37,853 nt of DNA, taken from a virus. The stretch lies in the IMG/VR virus record IMGVR_UViG_3300031962_000111, positions 1 to 37,853 of that record, one strand, 5' to 3'. The notes beneath the pieces were generated by a model. That model worked only from the letters and a program-made list of their open reading frames with translations. It ran no database searches and was not told where the DNA came from. Below are positions 25,796 through 32,588 of the stretch, piece by piece (positions within the stretch are counted from its first letter, which is position 1; each line of letters opens with the position of its first letter). The position numbers and the translations under genes were made by a program.

Positions 25796-27334
25796 TCATG
25801 CATAGGGGTCCGCCGCCTCATCCTTGCGATTCTGCCATTGTTTGTGCATGGAGGCGAGTAGTCGCTGTTGTTCCGCAGCGTAATAGGCCGGCGTACCGAC
25901 CTCCGGCGGAACCTCGGTCACCACGGGATCGATGAAGCATTTGTGGAGCGCCAGCGTCACCGAAGGCGCGTAGTCTGCGTGCCGCCCGTCACTCGTCTCT
26001 GGCAGATGGACGGTGAATCCGCCGGCCGTAGTCTGCCGCTGCGTGACCGCCAAGAGGTCCGCGCGCATCTGCAGGTTTCGGGGCAGCTCGATTTCGTCAT
26101 CCGAGAGTTTCATTTGCAAGTCCTCGTACCGCGCGAGCCGCGCCTCGCCGGTCTCACCATGGACCCACACCGATAGGTCAATCCCAGGCTCCTCCGCGAT
26201 GGCCTGCAGGCCGTATTTTTCATACTGGTCGGTATACACGCCGTCGATGCTGTAAAGGCGGCAGAGCGGGGCAATCTCACGCAGGATGCGTCGCGGATCG
26301 TTCGGATGGGCGTCGGTCCCTCGCCACTCGCGCGCGAGAACTACAGAGCGCTTGACCCGTCCGTTCACGAGTCGCTTGCCGGCAATCACGAACGTCCATG
26401 GGTTGCGGACGAACCCGGGGTCCATCGCTGCCACGTAGGAGACTCCGGCCTCGGCCTGGACGTCGCCCTCGTGCTTTCGCGTTGCGCGCTCGAGCAGCGT
26501 GGCCGAAAACATCGATTGGTCGGTGTCCTGCGTTGGCTCCGCGCCATATTCCCTTCGCCATCGTCTCTCGTCCCTTTCGAGCTCGCGCGTGCGCGCCTCG
26601 GTGACAGTTGGATTTGCGACCCACGTTGGTGCCCATCCAACGAGCTGCGCATCGGTGTTGCCCCTCGACCACGCCTCGTAGAAGTGTCCGAGGATGCCCA
26701 TCGGGCTCGAGAATATCCGCCCCCTGGCACTCGGATGCGTGACGGTCATCGCGCGGATGGAGGTGAGCACTTCGCTCGTCGGGTCCGCGCCTTCGCTCGA
26801 CCACTTGGCGCATTCGTCCGCCGTCCAGCCGATGCAGCGCCATCCGGAGACGGCGCCCACGCGGCATGCCAGAACCTTGATGCCGCGCGGAAGCCGACCG
26901 AGCTCGATGGTGTCGCCGGCGCGCTCGAATGGAACCGACAGGACGCGGAGATACTGCTCAAGCACGCCCAGCGTCTTGCTCGCTTCGTCGCGATTCTCCG
27001 CGACGTGCGTGTAGTAGTGCCGCTCACCGGGGGGGATGTCGAAAGCGCCGAAGAGTGTCTCGGCAATTGCCATCTTCGTCGACGTACGCGATTTGTCTCC
27101 GCCTCGGCCCACGCACTCCACGAGCGTCCTCGCGCTCTGGTGGCCATAGAATCGTGCGGCCTCGCCCTTCCAGTACGAGGACAACGCGGGCACGTTGCCG
27201 GCGGCCAGCTTCGCGTCGAGCGCGAGCAACGCTGCGTTGACGTCGATGGGCGCGGACTGCGAGTGCGGCGGCGCGCGCAAGGGCAGGGATGCGAGGTCCC
27301 GCTCTCGCTCGGCTCGTGCCCCAACGCGGTTCAC
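25796..27334 (-). CDS. terL: Terminase large subunit
   Basis: 512 residues from a GTG at 27334 that overlaps the preceding stop (GTGA). ATPase motifs: GRGGDKSRT (77-85) as a Walker-A-like loop, IGWTADE (168-174) as Walker B, and FSSP (208-211) as a coupling motif. Nuclease motifs: AAMDPG with Asp 305, an acidic position near 364-369 (IDGVYTDQ), and HADYAP with Asp 454. These fit the motor and headful- or end-cutting nuclease of TerL, which packages DNA through the portal. The Walker A loop is variant but of the terminase kind. No confident small subunit was found; the 146-residue gene at 29057 is the best candidate. Confidence 0.88.
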   Translation of the reverse strand: MNRVGARAERERDLASLPLRAPPHSQSAPIDVNAALLALDAKLAAGNVPALSSYWKGEAARFYGHQSARTLVECVGRGGDKSRTSTKMAIAETLFGAFDIPPGERHYYTHVAENRDEASKTLGVLEQYLRVLSVPFERAGDTIELGRLPRGIKVLACRVGAVSGWRCIGWTADECAKWSSEGADPTSEVLTSIRAMTVTHPSARGRIFSSPMGILGHFYEAWSRGNTDAQLVGWAPTWVANPTVTEARTRELERDERRWRREYGAEPTQDTDQSMFSATLLERATRKHEGDVQAEAGVSYVAAMDPGFVRNPWTFVIAGKRLVNGRVKRSVVLAREWRGTDAHPNDPRRILREIAPLCRLYSIDGVYTDQYEKYGLQAIAEEPGIDLSVWVHGETGEARLARYEDLQMKLSDDEIELPRNLQMRADLLAVTQRQTTAGGFTVHLPETSDGRHADYAPSVTLALHKCFIDPVVTEVPPEVGTPAYYAAEQQRLLASMHKQWQNRKDEAADPYA

Positions 27335-27633
27335 GGCTGCGCGGAGATTTGCTTGAGTGAGCGTTCGATGCCTTCGTCGGTCTGCACCGTATCGCCGCGC
27401 ACCGACCAACTGGAGAGGTTCTCGGGCCGCACGCAATACACTTGGCACTCGAGGTGGCTCTTGCGGCGTCGCTCGTTCCAAATCCGGACGATGCCCACCT
27501 CGGACATTTCGACGTGCCATTCGCCCATGCGCGAGGACAGGTGATCGTAGACCTCAATCGAACCGGAGAAGCCTTGCACGCGGATTGTGTGATTGAAGTA
27601 GACCGATTCAATGATTCGCGTGGGCTTGCTCAT
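27331..27633 (-). CDS. Hypothetical protein before terminase
   Basis: 100 residues, ATG 27633 (ATGA overlap with the membrane protein gene). The sequence mixes strands and helices with conserved-looking aromatics (ESVYFNHTIRVQGFSG, GEWHVEMSEVGIVRIWN), which suggests a compact alpha/beta domain. Its stop overlaps the TerL GTG start, so the two are probably translated together. A role in packaging is suggested by context only. Confidence 0.68.
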   Translation of the reverse strand: MSKPTRIIESVYFNHTIRVQGFSGSIEVYDHLSSRMGEWHVEMSEVGIVRIWNERRRKSHLECQVYCVRPENLSSWSVRGDTVQTDEGIERSLKQISAQP

Positions 27634-27896
27634 GACGGCTCGTCTTTGTCATAGGGAAATGCACCTGGATGGCGCGTTAGCCACAGGCGCTTGGCGTTGG
27701 GTATGGGCGCGTTCCACGAGCTCGGCATGGCCCAGCGTCCACGCTGCCAACTCCCGCGCCGACACAGCTCGTCACTCCCGCGCCGACACAGCTCGTCGAG
27801 CTTCGCATCCAGCTGCCGTTGGTGTGTCCGCCGCTCGAATGTTCGCCCAGCGATGAACGCAAAAGCCACCGCTAATGCCACAAGGATTGCCGTCAC
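27630..27896 (-). CDS. Small protein with N-terminal membrane helix and internal duplication
   Basis: 88 residues from GTG 27896, overlapping the previous stop (GTGA). Residues 1-16 are hydrophobic (TAILVALAVAFAFIAG), so the protein is probably membrane-anchored. Residues about 32-47 hold a duplicated peptide (DELCRRGS twice) from a 24-bp tandem repeat at 27751-27798. The rest is Trp- and Arg-rich. It might be a membrane or lysis accessory protein, but the gene lies in the packaging block. Function unknown. Confidence 0.66.
   Translation of the reverse strand: MTAILVALAVAFAFIAGRTFERRTHQRQLDAKLDELCRRGSDELCRRGSWQRGRWAMPSSWNAPIPNAKRLWLTRHPGAFPYDKDEPS
27751..27798. repeat. 24-bp tandem duplication in the small membrane protein gene
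   Basis: Two adjacent 24-base units, identical in 23 of 24 positions (27774 A, 27798 G). Each encodes an eight-residue block and stays in frame. Confidence 0.95.
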
Positions 27897-28327
27897 TGCA
27901 GCACCGCCCTTTCGTGCCCGTTGGGCTTCACGATGCGCGGAGCGGCTTCTGGTCTCGGCATCGGCAGAACGCACACCGCGAGCTCGAATGGAATCAGCAT
28001 GAATTGGTGACCCTTGTGGTCGAGGCAGATGACCTCTGGCTGCTTGAAGATCATGAGCAGTCGGTCCCATTGTCTGACTCCAACGACGTCGGGGCCGACC
28101 GAGATCGCGACCCAGCAAGGCATTTGTGCGGAGTCTGGGATGATGACTCCGGCCGCGGTCGTGCTCTTGCCAGCGTCGACCCGCATGCAAACGATGTATC
28201 GCCCGATCGCGCGGAGGCCCTCCCACTCGTAGTCGATGTGGCCGGCCTGCAGCGCAGCGAGGCTCGGCATCGGGGTCTGCTCGATTTCGACTAGCTTGCT
28301 GTCGGTCTTCGGTTTCGGTGCGCTCAA
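27893..28327 (-). CDS. GroES-like co-chaperonin
   Basis: 144 residues from a TTG at 28327 overlapping the acetyltransferase stop (TTGA). Residues about 37-127 follow the Cpn10 pattern: a first strand IGRYIVCMRV, a loop leading to AGVIIPDSA, VAISVGPDVV, the acidic VRQWDRLL turn and the closing FMLIPFELAVCVLP. The mobile loop between the first strand and AGVIIP is short. Phage GroES-like proteins such as T4 gp31 can replace host GroES so that the capsid protein folds in GroEL; that is known for gp31 and inferred here. The 36-residue N-terminal extension is unusual. This is weak-homology recognition by eye. Confidence 0.58.
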   Translation of the reverse strand: MSAPKPKTDSKLVEIEQTPMPSLAALQAGHIDYEWEGLRAIGRYIVCMRVDAGKSTTAAGVIIPDSAQMPCWVAISVGPDVVGVRQWDRLLMIFKQPEVICLDHKGHQFMLIPFELAVCVLPMPRPEAAPRIVKPNGHERAVLQ

Positions 28328-28803
28328 GAGATTTCCTCCATGGTCAACGGCTCGTATCGTCCGAAGTCGCGCGCACGAACTCGCAGATGCTTGCCAGGCC
28401 GATGCGTCAGGCGCAAGCCGGTCCGCGGCGGGTCAAGCAGAGTTTGCAGCAGCGCCGAAGCGATGCCATTGCGACGCGCCGGTTGCCGGACGTAGCAGTA
28501 GTGCAGGACCCCGGGTCCTCCGCACGCCCAGCCGAGCACGACGTCCGGCGCCTGGTCGAGCGTCGCCACGAGCACCGGCTGCGCCATCGTCAAGCGCTCA
28601 GCGCACCTAAGCGTCCACGCTTTTGCGCCCATGCCGTAGCTCGGCGCGTACGGCGGGCGAAATGGCAGGTAGCTGCGTACCCACGAGTCCAGCACGAATG
28701 GGCGTTCAGCCGCGGTCATCTGCGTGATGCGCAGTTGGCCCGTTGCCGGCGGCGACGCGTCGTGCGCCTCGCCAAGCGTGGCGATGTCGATCGCCGCGCT
28801 CAC
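28324..28803 (-). CDS. GNAT-family N-acetyltransferase
   Basis: 159 residues from GTG 28803. The acetyl-CoA-binding pattern is visible at about residues 103-121: CYVRQPARRNGIASALLQ, with R-R-N-G-I-A in place of the usual R/Q-x-x-G-x-G/A. Before it come a strand LVATLDQ, then VLGWACG and VLHYCYV, as in GNAT motif A. The substrate cannot be read off. In a phage it could modify a host protein or a small molecule. The last 20 residues are basic (GKHLRVRARDFGRYE). The following GroES-like gene starts on its stop (TTGA). Confidence 0.7.
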   Translation of the reverse strand: MSAAIDIATLGEAHDASPPATGQLRITQMTAAERPFVLDSWVRSYLPFRPPYAPSYGMGAKAWTLRCAERLTMAQPVLVATLDQAPDVVLGWACGGPGVLHYCYVRQPARRNGIASALLQTLLDPPRTGLRLTHRPGKHLRVRARDFGRYEPLTMEEIS

Positions 28804-28806
28804 AGG

Positions 28807-29043
28807 CTACTTTTTGCCCATCGAGTGATCGGCATGCTCTCGCGCGAGGTGGTCGTGCGAGCCCTTGTTGCCGCTCGCCGCGCGCGTCACACCCTCGATG
28901 TGACGGGCATGCACGTAGCTGCCCTTCATTTCGACGGCCGCCGTACCCGTACCCGGCTCGATGCCGTGAGTCCCCTCGCGGTGACTGCCGCGCATCTGTT
29001 TCGCGCCCACGCCCTTGTTTTGAACCGTTGTGACCTTGGACAT
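28807..29043 (-). CDS. His/Gly-rich small hypothetical protein
   Basis: 78 residues, ATG 29043. It is rich in His, Gly and Lys (eight His, for example HREGTHGIE, HARHIEG and HDHLAREHADHS) and nearly free of hydrophobic core, so it may be disordered or bind metal. A longer in-frame ATG upstream would run into the next gene's tail and is not needed. It lies 3 bp before the acetyltransferase start and 13 bp after the preceding stop. Family not recognised. Confidence 0.55.
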   Translation of the reverse strand: MSKVTTVQNKGVGAKQMRGSHREGTHGIEPGTGTAAVEMKGSYVHARHIEGVTRAASGNKGSHDHLAREHADHSMGKK

Positions 29044-29056
29044 ACGGCAGAGCGTG

Positions 29057-29497
29057 TCACTTTTCTGACTCGTCCGCAACCTTCTCGGGCAGAGCCCGTA
29101 TCGCGAGCCGCCGCCTGCATTCCGCCTCCAGGGCCTCTCGGTTCTGGCTCAGGTACTCAAGAGCCTTCTCGGGGCCGCCAAGCCATGTGATGACCCGCGC
29201 GGGCGTCGAGTTCTCCTCGGCCCACCGGCAATGCTCGAGCAGCCGCGTCGCCGCCGAGACGACGATGCCAGGAGCCGCACGATTACCTCGCCCCATCGCG
29301 ATGTGCATCGCCGACCAGATCGCATCAAGGGCGACCGAGCCGAGCGCAGAAGTTTCCGACGGGCGCTCCGGAATGACCACGGGAGCAGGCTGCCGCCTCG
29401 GTTTCCTTGGCCTTCTCGGCCTTCGCCCTCTCCCTCCCCTACCCCTCCCTCTCCCGTCGTTTGTATTGCCTACATCGGTACGGTCTTGACGCGTCAT
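29057..29497 (-). CDS. Basic protein, possible small terminase
   Basis: 146 residues, ATG 29497 (ATGA overlap with the 29-residue gene). Residues 12-36 form an Arg/Gly/Pro-rich basic tail (GRGRGGRGRR and PRRPRKPRRQ), which suggests nucleic-acid binding. Residues about 50-145 are helical (DAIWSAMHIAMGRGN, ATRLLEHCRWAEEN, WLGGPEKALEYL). The position ahead of TerL, a basic N-terminus and a helical body would suit a small terminase, but no specific motif is visible and the role is tentative. Confidence 0.6.
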   Translation of the reverse strand: MTRQDRTDVGNTNDGRGRGRGGRGRRPRRPRKPRRQPAPVVIPERPSETSALGSVALDAIWSAMHIAMGRGNRAAPGIVVSAATRLLEHCRWAEENSTPARVITWLGGPEKALEYLSQNREALEAECRRRLAIRALPEKVADESEK

Positions 29498-29583
29498 TCC
29501 GTCCCGTGCTCTCCCATATATGCCTTCTCGCTCTCGAGTCTGGTACCGCCCGGACTTCGCAGGACGAGCCCCACAGCTGACAT
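29494..29583 (-). CDS. Very small coupled ORF (29 residues)
   Basis: The ATG at 29583 shares a base with the sigma-like stop (TAATG), and the stop overlaps the next ATG (ATGA). Between two long genes whose other joins are all coupled, this 30-codon frame closes the gap exactly, which is the argument that it is translated. The peptide begins MSAVGLVLRSPGG. No family, signal peptide or cysteine is evident. It could also be just a coupling leader. Confidence 0.42.
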   Translation of the reverse strand: MSAVGLVLRSPGGTRLESEKAYMGEHGTE

Positions 29584-30041
29584 TATCCGTCCGCCAATTC
29601 CCGGAAGATCGGCAGATGGACGACTTTCCGGCAGACGATCTCTTCGATCTGTCGCACGCGCTCGCGGACCAAATTCATTGCGGCGCCGACGAGCTCGAGC
29701 GAGGCGGGGCCTCGGTCTGCGATGTCCAGGACACACGAGCGGCGCGGGTGCATCTCGGCGGGCTCGATGTCCGGGAAGTTTATTTTGAGCCCGGCACCCT
29801 CCCGGCTGTGAATGACGTCGAGATAGAGGTTCCAGCGGCAGAAAATGTGCGGACACGGGCGAGCCACGAGCGCACACTCGCCGCGCGTCGCCGGGATCTC
29901 CGTCCGCGGATGCTCGCGCAGCCAGGCGACGAGCGCATAACGCCGAAGCGTCTTTGGGCGCACGGGATGGACGCGGGCGCGACGAGCCGCTTCCCATTCG
30001 GGGTGCGAGGCCCGCCAAGCCTTTTGACGCGGGCCGTTCAC
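29583..30041 (-). CDS. Sigma-region-4-like HTH protein
   Basis: 152 residues from a GTG at 30041 overlapping the RusA-like stop (GTGA). The C-terminal 45 residues have the region-4 helix-turn-helix form: CVLDIADRG, LELVGAAMNLVRERVRQIEE. The central part has ECALVARPCPHIFCRWNLYLDV, with three cysteines. I recall proteins with this pair of features in Myxococcota and their phages; whether they act as sigma factors, anti-sigma or other DNA-binding proteins is not known to me. The place just before the packaging and structural block would suit a late-gene activator. A broken second copy lies at 1146-1250 on the plus strand. Confidence 0.65.
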   Translation of the reverse strand: MNGPRQKAWRASHPEWEAARRARVHPVRPKTLRRYALVAWLREHPRTEIPATRGECALVARPCPHIFCRWNLYLDVIHSREGAGLKINFPDIEPAEMHPRRSCVLDIADRGPASLELVGAAMNLVRERVRQIEEIVCRKVVHLPIFRELADG

Positions 30042-30472
30042 GGCGCCAGCTCGATTCGCACGCGCACCGCGTAGGTGCCGCGAGGCCCCTTCTCTTGTTC
30101 GTAGCGCCACATAACCCAGGGGCCCCCGTCGTCGACGCCCAACGCGTCCGATACCCCATCTCGCACAGCCTTGAAGCTCGCCTGTAACCCATCGCCGTCG
30201 AGCGTGCCGGCGCCGATGCGCGTCAGGTGCACGACGGCGGGAACGAGGCCCGCGCGAGTGAAGCCGGCCGAGTGAATCGCGGCGAGCGTCAGGACGTACG
30301 TCGTTCGCCGCTGCTTGGCGCGCTCTTGCGTGCTGATGATGGCGGCGAGGCGACTGTTACCGATGCGCGAGGCGTTCAGCGGGTTTCGCGTTCGGATGGG
30401 AAGCATCAGCGCCACGTGCGGGAGCTCGCCACCGACGCCGACTGAAAGGGCAGATAGGGCGGTTTGCGTCAT
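30038..30472 (-). CDS. RusA-like Holliday-junction resolvase candidate
   Basis: 144 residues, start ATG 30472 (ATGA overlap). The C-terminal half fits the RusA pattern: LVPAVVHLTRIGAG, then LDGDGLQASFKAVRDGVSDALGVDDG. This holds the spaced Asp residues, the Lys and the D-A-L...DD block that carry the active site in that family. RusA-type enzymes cut branched DNA during phage replication or packaging. The N-terminal half is less conserved. A longer upstream frame is antisense and rejected. Assignment by motif pattern; not proven. Confidence 0.58.
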   Translation of the reverse strand: MTQTALSALSVGVGGELPHVALMLPIRTRNPLNASRIGNSRLAAIISTQERAKQRRTTYVLTLAAIHSAGFTRAGLVPAVVHLTRIGAGTLDGDGLQASFKAVRDGVSDALGVDDGGPWVMWRYEQEKGPRGTYAVRVRIELAP

Positions 30473-31002
30473 GGTTTCGCCTGACATTGCCAGCATCGCC
30501 CGACGCCAGCGACGAGCATCCGCGAGCAGCCGCCGGAACATGGGTGAAGACGTTTGAAAATCCACGCCTCGTCGCGTTCGTCGGTGTTCATCAGCGAGAG
30601 CGGCATTCCGTGCTGCGCGACGTCCATGCATCGGCACGTCATGCCCACGCGCGCGCATCCGGTCTCGTGGGACGCTAGAAACTCTTTCTCATCTTTGCTC
30701 GCGACGTGCGGGGCGTTGTTCGTTTTCTCCTGTTCGGTCGGAGGAAATCGACGCTGAAGCTCCTGCTGGAATCGCCAACACCGTTCCTCTTCCGAGTGCC
30801 TTTGGCACAGGGCGCCGAAATAGCGACTCGCGACCCATTCGCGAACGCGGTTTACGGTCCGCGGCTTTTTGCCCTGTTGTTCGTCCTGCTCGGCCAGTCG
30901 AAAGCATTCAGAGCAACGCTGCGCGGGGGTCTCGTGCTGCGTCCAGCTTTCGCCCGTTCGATGTTGGAAGGTTGGATCGAACGCTCGGAGGGGATCACCC
31001 AT
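30469..31002 (-). CDS. Cysteine-rich zinc-finger-type hypothetical protein
   Basis: 177 residues, ATG 31002 (8-bp overlap with the replication-like gene; the longer frame to 31080 is a shadow). Cysteine pairs and His groups: CSECF (about 35-39), ALCQRHS, CRCMD, then HPCSGGCSRMLVAGVGRCWQC. The last gives a CxxxC...CxxC zinc ribbon at the C-terminus. Middle segments are basic and helical (FQQELQRRF). The place between a replication-like gene and a RusA-like gene suggests a DNA-metabolism accessory protein. No family recognised. Confidence 0.68.
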   Translation of the reverse strand: MGDPLRAFDPTFQHRTGESWTQHETPAQRCSECFRLAEQDEQQGKKPRTVNRVREWVASRYFGALCQRHSEEERCWRFQQELQRRFPPTEQEKTNNAPHVASKDEKEFLASHETGCARVGMTCRCMDVAQHGMPLSLMNTDERDEAWIFKRLHPCSGGCSRMLVAGVGRCWQCQAKP

Positions 31003-31735
31003 GGCCGTTTTCCTTTCCCATCTCCAGCATCCGGCGCTTGAACGCCTCGTCGGCCAGCGCCTTGCCTTTGGCGTTCGCACGATCGTCCTCGGGCAGCACC
31101 AGCGGTGCTACCGGGCGGCCCGCCACCATGCGCGTCGCGCTCTGGCGAGGCCTGCGCAGCCAGTTACGCCAAGCGGCCGACCAGTTCTTTTTGCTCGCGA
31201 CCTGCCCGGTTGCCGACCAAGCCCAATCCCGAAACGCCGGCCACTCTGAATGCGCCGTGTCGATGTTCCAACGGCGAGTGAACTCGGCCAGCTCGGCCTC
31301 ACCCTCCGGCATGCGACCCCCGCGCGACCCCTCTTTTGGGGTCGTTTTTGGGGTCGGTAAGAGGGTCAAAAGGGTCGTTTTGGGGTCGCGCGGGGTCGGC
31401 GCCGCGGCAGCGATCTCATTATCTCCGATCTTCTCTTCTCTTGTATCATGCTCTTTTTGCTGCTCTTTTTCTTCTCTGACAAACGGAGAGAGCACGAGAG
31501 AACCAGCGACCCCTGCTGCGGGGTCGTTTTGGGTCGTTTTGGGGTCGTTTTGGGGTCGCGCGGGGTCGCGCGGGGTCGCGCCGTTGGCCTTCCGACGTTC
31601 CCTCTTGAGGCGACACTTCTCGGCGTTGGAGAGCTTGCGAGGGGTTGTCGGATCGATCCCAGCAATCTCGAGAATTCGAGCGACAAGCTCAAGGGCCTCT
31701 TTGGCCAGGGCGATCCGGTCCCCGTCGAGACTCAC
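30995..31735 (-). CDS. Replication initiator / helicase-loader-like protein (DnaT/O-like C-terminus)
   Basis: 246 residues from a GTG at 31735 overlapping the HTH stop (GTGA). Residues 1-50: ALAKEALELVARILEIAG, then a basic segment SNAEKCRLKRERRKA. Residues about 50-160 are low-complexity (Pro, Thr, Asp, Lys), written over the iteron clusters at 31314-31398 and 31507-31578. The C-terminus has EFTRRWNIDTAHSEWPAFRDWAW and KKNWSAAWRNWLRRP, the W-x(n)-NWL pattern seen in DnaT and phage helicase-loader domains. An origin inside the disordered middle of a replication gene is the known lambda O arrangement. Function is inferred from that and from the tryptophan motif. Confidence 0.55.
   Translation of the reverse strand: MSLDGDRIALAKEALELVARILEIAGIDPTTPRKLSNAEKCRLKRERRKANGATPRDPARPQNDPKTTQNDPAAGVAGSLVLSPFVREEKEQQKEHDTREEKIGDNEIAAAAPTPRDPKTTLLTLLPTPKTTPKEGSRGGRMPEGEAELAEFTRRWNIDTAHSEWPAFRDWAWSATGQVASKKNWSAAWRNWLRRPRQSATRMVAGRPVAPLVLPEDDRANAKGKALADEAFKRRMLEMGKENGHG
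31314..31398. repeat. Iteron cluster A (GGGGTCG)
   Basis: GGGGTCG at 31338, 31350, 31382 and 31392, and AGGGTCG at 31371, with the inverted form CGACCCC at 31314 and 31325. Most spacings are 10-12 bp (one gap of 21), that is, about one helical turn. CGACCCC-N6-GGGGTCG (31325-31344) forms a perfect 7-bp inverted repeat. Confidence 0.85.
31415..31500. other. AT-rich stretch between the iteron clusters, candidate unwinding element
   Basis: Pyrimidine-rich and AT-richer than the GC-rich surroundings on the plus strand (runs such as CTCATTATCTCC and CTTTTTGCTGCTCTTTTTC). It lies exactly between two iteron clusters inside the replication-like gene. Together these would form a replication origin of lambda type. 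The role is inference. Confidence 0.5.
31507..31578. repeat. Iteron cluster B (GGGGTCG)
   Basis: GGGGTCG at 31520, 31541, 31552, 31562 and 31572, and TGGGTCG at 31530, with CGACCCC at 31507. Spacings are 10 or 11 bp throughout. CGACCCC-N6-GGGGTCG (31507-31526) mirrors the hairpin of cluster A. Confidence 0.9.
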
Positions 31736-31944
31736 GATGCGTCCCGCGCTTCGGCCAAGGCCGCCAGAACAGCGTGAAGTGGGTACTGGCGTCCGGGCCC
31801 CTGCCCGCGGTACGCGACCGGCTTGCCGGCCATGTAGAGCCGATTTCGGATGCGGTTGGCTTGCGTCTTCGACACACCCAAGAGCTCGGCCAGCTCGGCG
31901 AGCGTCACCCAATCGGACGCGGGCGCGACAGACGTTGCGTTCAC
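31732..31944 (-). CDS. HTH DNA-binding protein (excisionase/MerR-like)
   Basis: 70 residues from GTG 31944 (GTGA overlap with the upstream small gene). A helix-turn-helix is clear: LAELAELLGVSKTQANRIRNRL (about 14-35), followed by a wing-like AGKPVAYRGQGPGRQYPL. This is the layout of excisionase or MerR-type winged helices. It could regulate early genes or act as a replication accessory protein, since the next gene downstream is replication-like. Its stop overlaps that gene's start. Confidence 0.78.
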   Translation of the reverse strand: MNATSVAPASDWVTLAELAELLGVSKTQANRIRNRLYMAGKPVAYRGQGPGRQYPLHAVLAALAEARDAS

Positions 31945-32141
31945 GGCCGCGCCTCGAGGGCAGGGAGAGAGGTCGGAACGGTTTCGACGTTGGCGCCGCT
32001 ATCAAGAGCGCCCCCACGTCCGGCCTCTATCGCTACCCTCGTATGCGCGTCGAATCGCATGGCGCCGACTGCAACAGAACAACGGCGGCGAGTCAACGGT
32101 CGCGTTTGCTCCCACCGTAGAATTATCGCACCCGCCCGCAT
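31941..32141 (-). CDS. Small basic hypothetical protein
   Basis: 66 residues, ATG 32141, three bases after the upstream stop; its stop overlaps the HTH start (GTGA). Those tight joins are the main reason to believe it. The sequence (TRPLTRRRCSVAVGAMRFDAHTRVAIEAG) is basic, with a single Cys and no recognisable motif. A competing frame at 32002-32202 fits the joins less well. Confidence 0.5.
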   Translation of the reverse strand: MRAGAIILRWEQTRPLTRRRCSVAVGAMRFDAHTRVAIEAGRGGALDSGANVETVPTSLPALEARP

Positions 32142-32144
32142 GGG

Positions 32145-32588
32145 TCAGGATTGACCCCGATGGGAGAAGCATCGCCCCGAGTACCGCGCGACCTTGCCGC
32201 ACGGGCGGCCGTCGGCTTTAAGGTCGGGGCATCGGTAGAGCGTCGGTTCGAGTGGGCCCCCGCGCCGATGGCCAGCGCAGCCTTTCGAGTTCGCGCGCAA
32301 GCGAAAATTGTGCGCCATCATCGGCGCCCGATGGCCACACATGCACTCGACGAGCACACGTTCATCGCTTCGGCCGAAGTCGCGTGGCAAGAGCTCTACG
32401 ACCGTCAGCGGGCCCGAGGTGTCGCCGATCTTGAGCGGCGCGTGGACGCGTCGGCCGGTCCCAAGGGGCATTGTACCGGTTGCCTGGCGTGCGGCCCGAT
32501 GCGCGCCGTTTGCGCCCCGGGAAAGCGACGCGTCGACGAGCTCGCGCCGTCGGGCCTCGAGCGCTCTTTTCCAGAGCGGTTCGATCAC
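32145..32588 (-). CDS. Hypothetical protein with C-terminal cysteine motif
   Basis: 147 residues from a GTG at 32588 overlapping the methyltransferase stop (GTGA). The longer frame up to 33161 is antisense to the methyltransferase and is rejected. Features: GDTSGPLTVVELLPRD, then RVLVECMCGHRAPMMAHNFRL, a CxCG-type knuckle, and a C-terminal YRCPDLKADGRPCGKVARYSGRCFSH with further cysteines and His, like a small zinc site. I recall small phage proteins with GDxxGxLTVVE and this C-terminus, with no known role. Confidence 0.66.
   Translation of the reverse strand: MIEPLWKRALEARRRELVDASLSRGANGAHRAARQATGTMPLGTGRRVHAPLKIGDTSGPLTVVELLPRDFGRSDERVLVECMCGHRAPMMAHNFRLRANSKGCAGHRRGGPLEPTLYRCPDLKADGRPCGKVARYSGRCFSHRGQS

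Noticed and set aside
26306-27544. 412-residue plus-strand frame opposite the terminase
   Set aside because: Fully antisense to TerL, which has intact catalytic motifs.
29494-30192. 232-residue frame over the sigma-like gene
   Set aside because: Arg/Ala/Pro-rich shadow; the frame at 29583-30041 has the HTH motif and coupling. Only its last 29 codons are kept as a tentative small ORF.
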